Shown here piece after piece: positions 60,141 through 64,000 of a stretch of DNA of 64,000 bases (within the stretch, counting starts at the first letter, position 1; each line of letters begins with the position of its first letter). Origin of the DNA: Clostridium sp. CS001 (GTDB lineage Bacteria; Bacillota; Clostridia; Clostridiales; Clostridiaceae); contig NZ_JAIZZN010000011.1 in NCBI RefSeq assembly GCF_020443565.1, positions 48,939-112,938 on the forward strand, in the 5' to 3' direction. The position numbers and the translations under genes were made by a program. The notes below the pieces were generated by a model, which searched no databases, was not told the DNA's origin, and worked only from the letters and a program-made list of their open reading frames with translations.

Positions 60141-61331
60141 TTACTCTATGCTTTGGCCAATACTTTTTCCAAATTCTCTACATCTTTCTAATGCTGCTTC
60201 ATCAGGATTCCATATTTCTCTTATACCTTCGTTTATTACTTCGAATCCGGCTTTATTTAATTCCTCTGTAACTAACTTAACTGACTCTCCGCTCCATCCA
60301 TAGCTTCCAAAGGCTGCTGCTTTCTTTCCTTTAAGTCCAAGTCCCTTTATCATCTCCAATATACCTGCAGTGGAAGATAAAATACCTTTATTTATTGTTG
60401 AAGAGCCCATAAGTATCATTTTGGATCTAAACACTTCTGTGATAATATCATTTTTGTCAGTTTTTGAAGAGTTATAAATCTTTATTATAATGTCCTTATT
60501 TACCTCTTTTATTCCTTCCGCTATGGTTTCTGCCATTCTTCTTGTAGCATTCCACATAGTATCATAAATTATTGTAACTTGATTTTCCTTGTAATCCTTT
60601 GCCCATTCCATATATTTATTCACAATTTGAAGTGGGTTTTCTCGCCAAATGATACCATGGCTTGGGCAAATCATGTCAACTGCTAAGTTAAGACTAAGAA
60701 TTTCCTCAATTTTTTTAATTACAAAGGAATTAAAAGGTGTCAAGATATTTGCATAATATTTTATTGCTTCTTGGAACAACTCTGACTGATCAACTTTGTC
60801 GTTATACATCTCTTCTGATGCGTAATGTTGACCAAACCCATCATTACTAAACAATATGTTTTCCCCTGTTAAATAAGTAAACATAGTATCCGGCCAATGA
60901 AGCATTCTTGCCTCTACAAATACTAATTTGTTTTTTCCGAGATCTAATGTGTCTCCAGTTTTAACTTCAACAAAATTCCAATCCTCGTGATGGTGTGCTT
61001 TTAGCATCTTTGCTCCCATCTTAGTGCAATAGATAGGAGTATTTGGTATCTCCTTCATGAGCTCTGGGAATGCTCCACTATGATCAATTTCCGAGTGATT
61101 ACAAATAATATAATCAATTGTGTTTAAATCTACTTCCTTTTTTAAATTAGCAATAAATTCTTTTGAAAATGGTTGCCATACTGTATCTATAAGTACCGTT
61201 TTTTCATCTCTAATTAAATAAGAATTATATGAAGAACCCTTATGTGTTGAGTACTCCTCACCATGAAATGTTTGTAAATCCCAATCTATTTTCCCAACCC
61301 AAGTAACAGAATCGTTAATTTTAAATGACAT
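60141..61331 (-). CDS. Flavodiiron protein (A-type flavoprotein, FprA/ROO-like)
   Basis: 396 residues. The N-terminal beta-lactamase-like diiron domain has HSEIDH (about 80-85; H-x-E-x-D-H), with further ligands in HWPDTMF (about 147) and CPSHGIIWR (about 225). A C-terminal flavodoxin domain (IYDTMWNATRRMAE, about 257-400) follows. It reduces O2 to water, or NO to N2O, with electrons from rubredoxin, which is the next gene. In strict anaerobes this is a main oxygen/NO defence. ATG at 61331 after AAAGGGG. Confidence 0.96.
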   Translation of the reverse strand: MSFKINDSVTWVGKIDWDLQTFHGEEYSTHKGSSYNSYLIRDEKTVLIDTVWQPFSKEFIANLKKEVDLNTIDYIICNHSEIDHSGAFPELMKEIPNTPIYCTKMGAKMLKAHHHEDWNFVEVKTGDTLDLGKNKLVFVEARMLHWPDTMFTYLTGENILFSNDGFGQHYASEEMYNDKVDQSELFQEAIKYYANILTPFNSFVIKKIEEILSLNLAVDMICPSHGIIWRENPLQIVNKYMEWAKDYKENQVTIIYDTMWNATRRMAETIAEGIKEVNKDIIIKIYNSSKTDKNDIITEVFRSKMILMGSSTINKGILSSTAGILEMIKGLGLKGKKAAAFGSYGWSGESVKLVTEELNKAGFEVINEGIREIWNPDEAALERCREFGKSIGQSIE

Positions 61332-61430
61332 AGCTATCCCCTTTCGACTATATATTATCCAAATCTTATACCTTTATTTTACCACTAACAGAAGGTTTTA
61401 CAAGCATATTTTAATCAGCATACCCTCCTG

Positions 61431-62426
61431 TCAGTTTATGCTTTGCCCAAATTTATTTATAAAATCTATATCCGTATAACCTTGCTCTATATAATAACTT
61501 CTTTTTTTATTTTTACTGATAATCTCAATGACGGGTTCTTTCTTAGAAATGTAGATTTCTACTTCATCTCCATCTAATTCATAAAGCGTAACTTCATATA
61601 CTTCTTGTTCTATAAATCTATATCGCATGTCCCTAAGTTGAATCTTCCTTATAGAAAATGAATTAAGATAATCCTTCACTTCATTTATCTTTTCTTCTTT
61701 TGATGTTGTAGACATATTACCAAAAGGCATATTCTCATCTTTAACTTCACGTGGATAACGAACAACTATACTTGAAGTTTTCTCGTGATTAAATGTTTTC
61801 GCTAAAACAACTTCTAAGTATTTAGGTTGTCCTAGACTATATGCAAGATATGCAAAAATCATTATTACAAAAATTAATGCTAAAGCGATGCCTCTTTGTA
61901 CACTTTTAAAGGATTGCGTTATATCTTCATTTTCCCAATTACTTATGTTTGTAATAACTTGCTTACGTTTTAAAGCATCTTCTAATACTAGTTTTGCATC
62001 ATTGCCTATATTAAAAGTCATTTTAGATATCACACTATTCTGGTTCTTTTTAAAATAACTAAGCTCTGCTGTTTTATCGTCTTTATAATCCAAGTTATTA
62101 ATTTTACTCCATGAAATAAATTTTCCCTTTATAAATAAACCCTCATCTAGAATAAAATTATAATCGTATATCCAAAGCCCTTGTGCTATTGATATTATTG
62201 CAAAAAATATATTAAGATTATTGCTAGATTTTGATGACATACTTATGATTATTAACGCTCCAATAAATACGAATATAAAATTGAAGTTTCCTTTTTCCAT
62301 TCTTTTTCTAACTTCAAATTTCCGTACGGCAAATATCCTATATAAGAGATAATAAATACTACAAAGTAAAATTATTATTGAGACTAAGTAATACCCTAGC
62401 GGAAAAATATATTCTTTAAAATACAT
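61431..62426 (-). CDS. Integral membrane protein of unknown function
   Basis: 331 residues. Two or three helices are near the N-terminus (about 10-30, 50-70, 75-90). A cytosolic-looking DUF5673-like segment follows (ILDEGLFIKGKFISWSKINNLDY), reminiscent of the strand-turn pattern in such proteins. One further helix lies at about 178-196. The rest is an extracytoplasmic region of about 130 residues ending TDIDFINKFGQSIN. No enzyme motif. ATG at 62426 after AGGGGG. Upstream neighbours (GNAT, DUF3784) point the same way, with gaps of 52 and 25 bp, so an operon is possible. Confidence 0.65.
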   Translation of the reverse strand: MYFKEYIFPLGYYLVSIIILLCSIYYLLYRIFAVRKFEVRKRMEKGNFNFIFVFIGALIIISMSSKSSNNLNIFFAIISIAQGLWIYDYNFILDEGLFIKGKFISWSKINNLDYKDDKTAELSYFKKNQNSVISKMTFNIGNDAKLVLEDALKRKQVITNISNWENEDITQSFKSVQRGIALALIFVIMIFAYLAYSLGQPKYLEVVLAKTFNHEKTSSIVVRYPREVKDENMPFGNMSTTSKEEKINEVKDYLNSFSIRKIQLRDMRYRFIEQEVYEVTLYELDGDEVEIYISKKEPVIEIISKNKKRSYYIEQGYTDIDFINKFGQSIN

Positions 62427-62478
62427 GTAAATCCCCCTATAATTTCTTTAATTTAATTGGCCCTCTTTTGTCTTTTAA

Positions 62479-62916
62479 TTAATAAAAGGCCTTAATAAAG
62501 CTCTTTTGGTCCTTTCTATATACATATTCATGGTTCTTATAGAACTTATGAGCATTCAATCTATCTGCTCCCGATACTAGTCTTATACCATAAAATCCAT
62601 TTTCTTTAGCCCACACTTCAAGTCTGTCTATTAACTTACCACCTATCCCTAACTTCCTATGTTGCTCCTTTACTACTAATCCTAAGATATTAACTAATGA
62701 ATCCGCATATATAAGCTCATAGGGACTCCCATGGATATATCCAATAACTTCATGATTTTGCTCCGCCACAAAAATAACGTCTTTTGTGTTTTTTAAAATA
62801 TGTTGGATTCTTATTTTCACCTTTTGCTCATCATATTCATACCCTAGATCCTTATTTAACAAGTAAATATTTTGAAAATCATCTTCTACTACCTCTCGAG
62901 TGTATAGAGTATTCAC
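62479..62916 (-). CDS. GNAT-family N-acetyltransferase
   Basis: About 145 residues. The acetyl-CoA motif A is VVKEQHRKLGIGGKLIDRLE (about 85-105, with the Q/R-x-x-G-x-G/A pattern), preceded by EVIGYIHGS and followed by GFYGIRLVSG and the C-terminal AHKFYKNHEY. Substrate unknown. I chose the GTG at 62916 because AGGTGG lies eight bases upstream; another in-frame GTG at 62928 overlaps that site. Confidence 0.88.
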   Translation of the reverse strand: MNTLYTREVVEDDFQNIYLLNKDLGYEYDEQKVKIRIQHILKNTKDVIFVAEQNHEVIGYIHGSPYELIYADSLVNILGLVVKEQHRKLGIGGKLIDRLEVWAKENGFYGIRLVSGADRLNAHKFYKNHEYVYRKDQKSFIKAFY

Positions 62917-62941
62917 CTTAATATCCACCTCACTTTATAAA

Positions 62942-63262
62942 TTATTTTTCAAACCTATTCCCAGTATTCGCATATATAATAGTTCCAATCACTAAAATAA
63001 CAATCATTATAGGTGCAGCAACAACTATAAATTTAAAAAGAGTTACACTATATATTTCTGAGAGTGCAGTCAAAAGCACGATGGCTGCTATTGCAATTAA
63101 TAAATTCCCCAAAAACTTACCTAGAGCTACTTCGTCATACTTTTCCTTTTCTTCTTTTGAAGCTGTGTTATAACCTGCAATTAGAAAGCTACCTTTTCCA
63201 GATCTTAATATGAACCCCAATACAACAAAAATTATAGGAATAATAAATTTGAATATATTCAT
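62942..63262 (-). CDS. DUF3784 family membrane protein
   Basis: 106 residues with three hydrophobic segments (about 5-20, 48-68, 78-98). Between the first and second is GKGSFLIAGYNTASKEEKEKYDE, the hallmark loop of DUF3784 proteins. Function unknown; common in clostridial genomes as short orphan genes. ATG at 63262 after AAGGGGG. Confidence 0.85.
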   Translation of the reverse strand: MNIFKFIIPIIFVVLGFILRSGKGSFLIAGYNTASKEEKEKYDEVALGKFLGNLLIAIAAIVLLTALSEIYSVTLFKFIVVAAPIMIVILVIGTIIYANTGNRFEK

Positions 63263-63441
63263 TGCTAACCCCCTTGTATAATATGAGCGTTCACGGAAAC
63301 TCCTTAGCCCCTGTGATTACTCATTTTTAATTTCATTGATTTTTGTTGTTTCCCCCACTTTTTTTGCATAAAACACTTGACAAGTCTCTAGAATTTTGCG
63401 GTCCTCTTGCTGAATACATATTTTTACAGGAGGATTGTCAT

Positions 63442-64000
63442 ATGCTTAAAAGTTGGACCTCTCATGCTGATTATCAACAATTTATTATTTCAAATCTCTC
63501 ATGTTTCTATAAAGATTTCACTAAAGAAATTATAGAACTTGAATCTTCTATATCTAAGTTATATTGCTTAGACTTAGATATTCTCAGTGAGATATTAAAA
63601 CCTTATTATTCTAATACTGGTAGACCTGCAACCTTTCAACCTGAAATCTTTCGTTCATTCTCTTTAATGTTTTTTCAAAAGGAAATAAGTATTACTAACT
63701 GGGTTAAAAAGCTTCATGCCAGTAAGCTATTTGCAACGTGTATTGGGTGCACTGAAAATAATGTCCCATCACTTGGTGCTCATTATGATTTTATATCTAG
63801 ATTATGGCTATCTGACCTGTCTGCCGACAGAATTAAACTTAAAAAAACATATTCTTATAAGAAGAAACCTTCTAAAATTAAAACACCCGGTAAAAACAAG
63901 AAGCTTCCTAATAAAAAAACAGGTGTTGTTAGAAGAATTTCAGATTTTTTTGAAGCTGGTCGTTCATTTTCTTTAAGAGCCGAAAGGCTGCTTCAAAAAA
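63442..64000 (+). mobile_element. Transposase gene, 5' part (insertion sequence entering from the right)
   Basis: From ATG 63442 (ACAGGAGGATTGTC upstream) the frame is open to the window edge (186 codons). It reads MLKSWTSHADYQQFIISNLS and later GRPATFQPEIFRSF, TNWVKKLHASKLF and DFISRLWLSD. This resembles the N-terminal region of DDE transposases of the IS1182/IS4-like type that start with an adaptor domain before the catalytic part. A basic KKKPSKIKTPGKNKK stretch follows. The left end of the element probably lies at about 63285-63310 (GCGTTCACGGAAACTCC), but the right end is outside, so the terminal repeat is unproven. Confidence 0.7.

Noticed and set aside
1..64000. tRNA and rRNA genes
   Set aside because: No stretch with tRNA T-loop/cloverleaf features or rRNA-like sequence was noticed on either strand, though a short tRNA could be missed by eye.

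Overview
The window is AT-rich, has dense short-spaced operons with strong GGAGG-type ribosome binding sites, frequent GTG/TTG starts, a T-box, SAM-I and fluoride riboswitches, AddAB, RNase J, Spo0E-like and rubredoxin/flavodiiron genes. Together these point to a chromosomal segment of an anaerobic, spore-forming Clostridium (Clostridiaceae). No rRNA, tRNA, CRISPR array or intact prophage was seen. One insertion sequence enters at the right edge.

Layout. 1-5.4 kb: the end of a surface-polysaccharide locus (partial nucleotide-sugar epimerase, undecaprenyl-phosphate sugar transferase, mannose-6-phosphate isomerase, CpsB/YwqE phosphatase), with a decayed membrane-protein gene and a YihY/BrkB membrane protein. 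5.6-7.6 kb: a nitrilase-family amidase, a DUF1294 protein, then a repeat-rich stretch (133-bp tandem repeat and a 286-bp hairpin element). 7.6-20.3 kb: one DNA-repair operon, addB-addA-sbcD-sbcC. 20.4-26.5 kb: comFB, a MntA-HepT toxin-antitoxin pair, phosphoglucomutase, a beta-lactamase-like serine hydrolase behind a structured leader, mltG and a small Cys protein. 26.5-30.3 kb: a GGDEF-EAL protein and two coiled-coil membrane or exported proteins, one a polysaccharide deacetylase. 30.4-35.6 kb: T-box-controlled thrS, glnS and a UroD-like methyltransferase-type protein. 35.6-38 kb: an accessory stretch with a promoter, a 13-codon leader ORF, attenuator-like hairpins, overlapping tiny ORFs, a CD3324-family gene and rsgA without an ordinary start codon. 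38-44 kb: diguanylate cyclase, EAL-HDOD protein, Spo0E-like phosphatase, an orphan zinc-binding lipoprotein behind a Fur-family operator, RNase J and a small HTH protein.

44-52 kb is a toxic-anion island: arsC-acr3-arsR-arsD-arsA, a fluoride-riboswitch-controlled antiporter, and a second arsR with an ArsP-like permease behind a 48-bp palindromic operator. 52-58 kb: an alanine/glycine symporter, a TPR protein, metN-metI-metQ behind two tandem SAM-I riboswitches (metQ carries an in-frame stop), and a D-cysteine desulfhydrase-like enzyme. 58-64 kb: NhaC antiporter, rubredoxin plus flavodiiron protein (oxygen/NO detoxification), an unknown membrane protein, a GNAT acetyltransferase, a DUF3784 protein and the start of a transposase.

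The most unusual pattern is a short GC-rich palindrome, seven copies, of which five sit exactly at the 3' end of genes and either supply the stop codon, extend the protein with the same SATHxASGKF tail, or directly follow the stop. All functional calls are from reading motifs by eye; no database search was possible.
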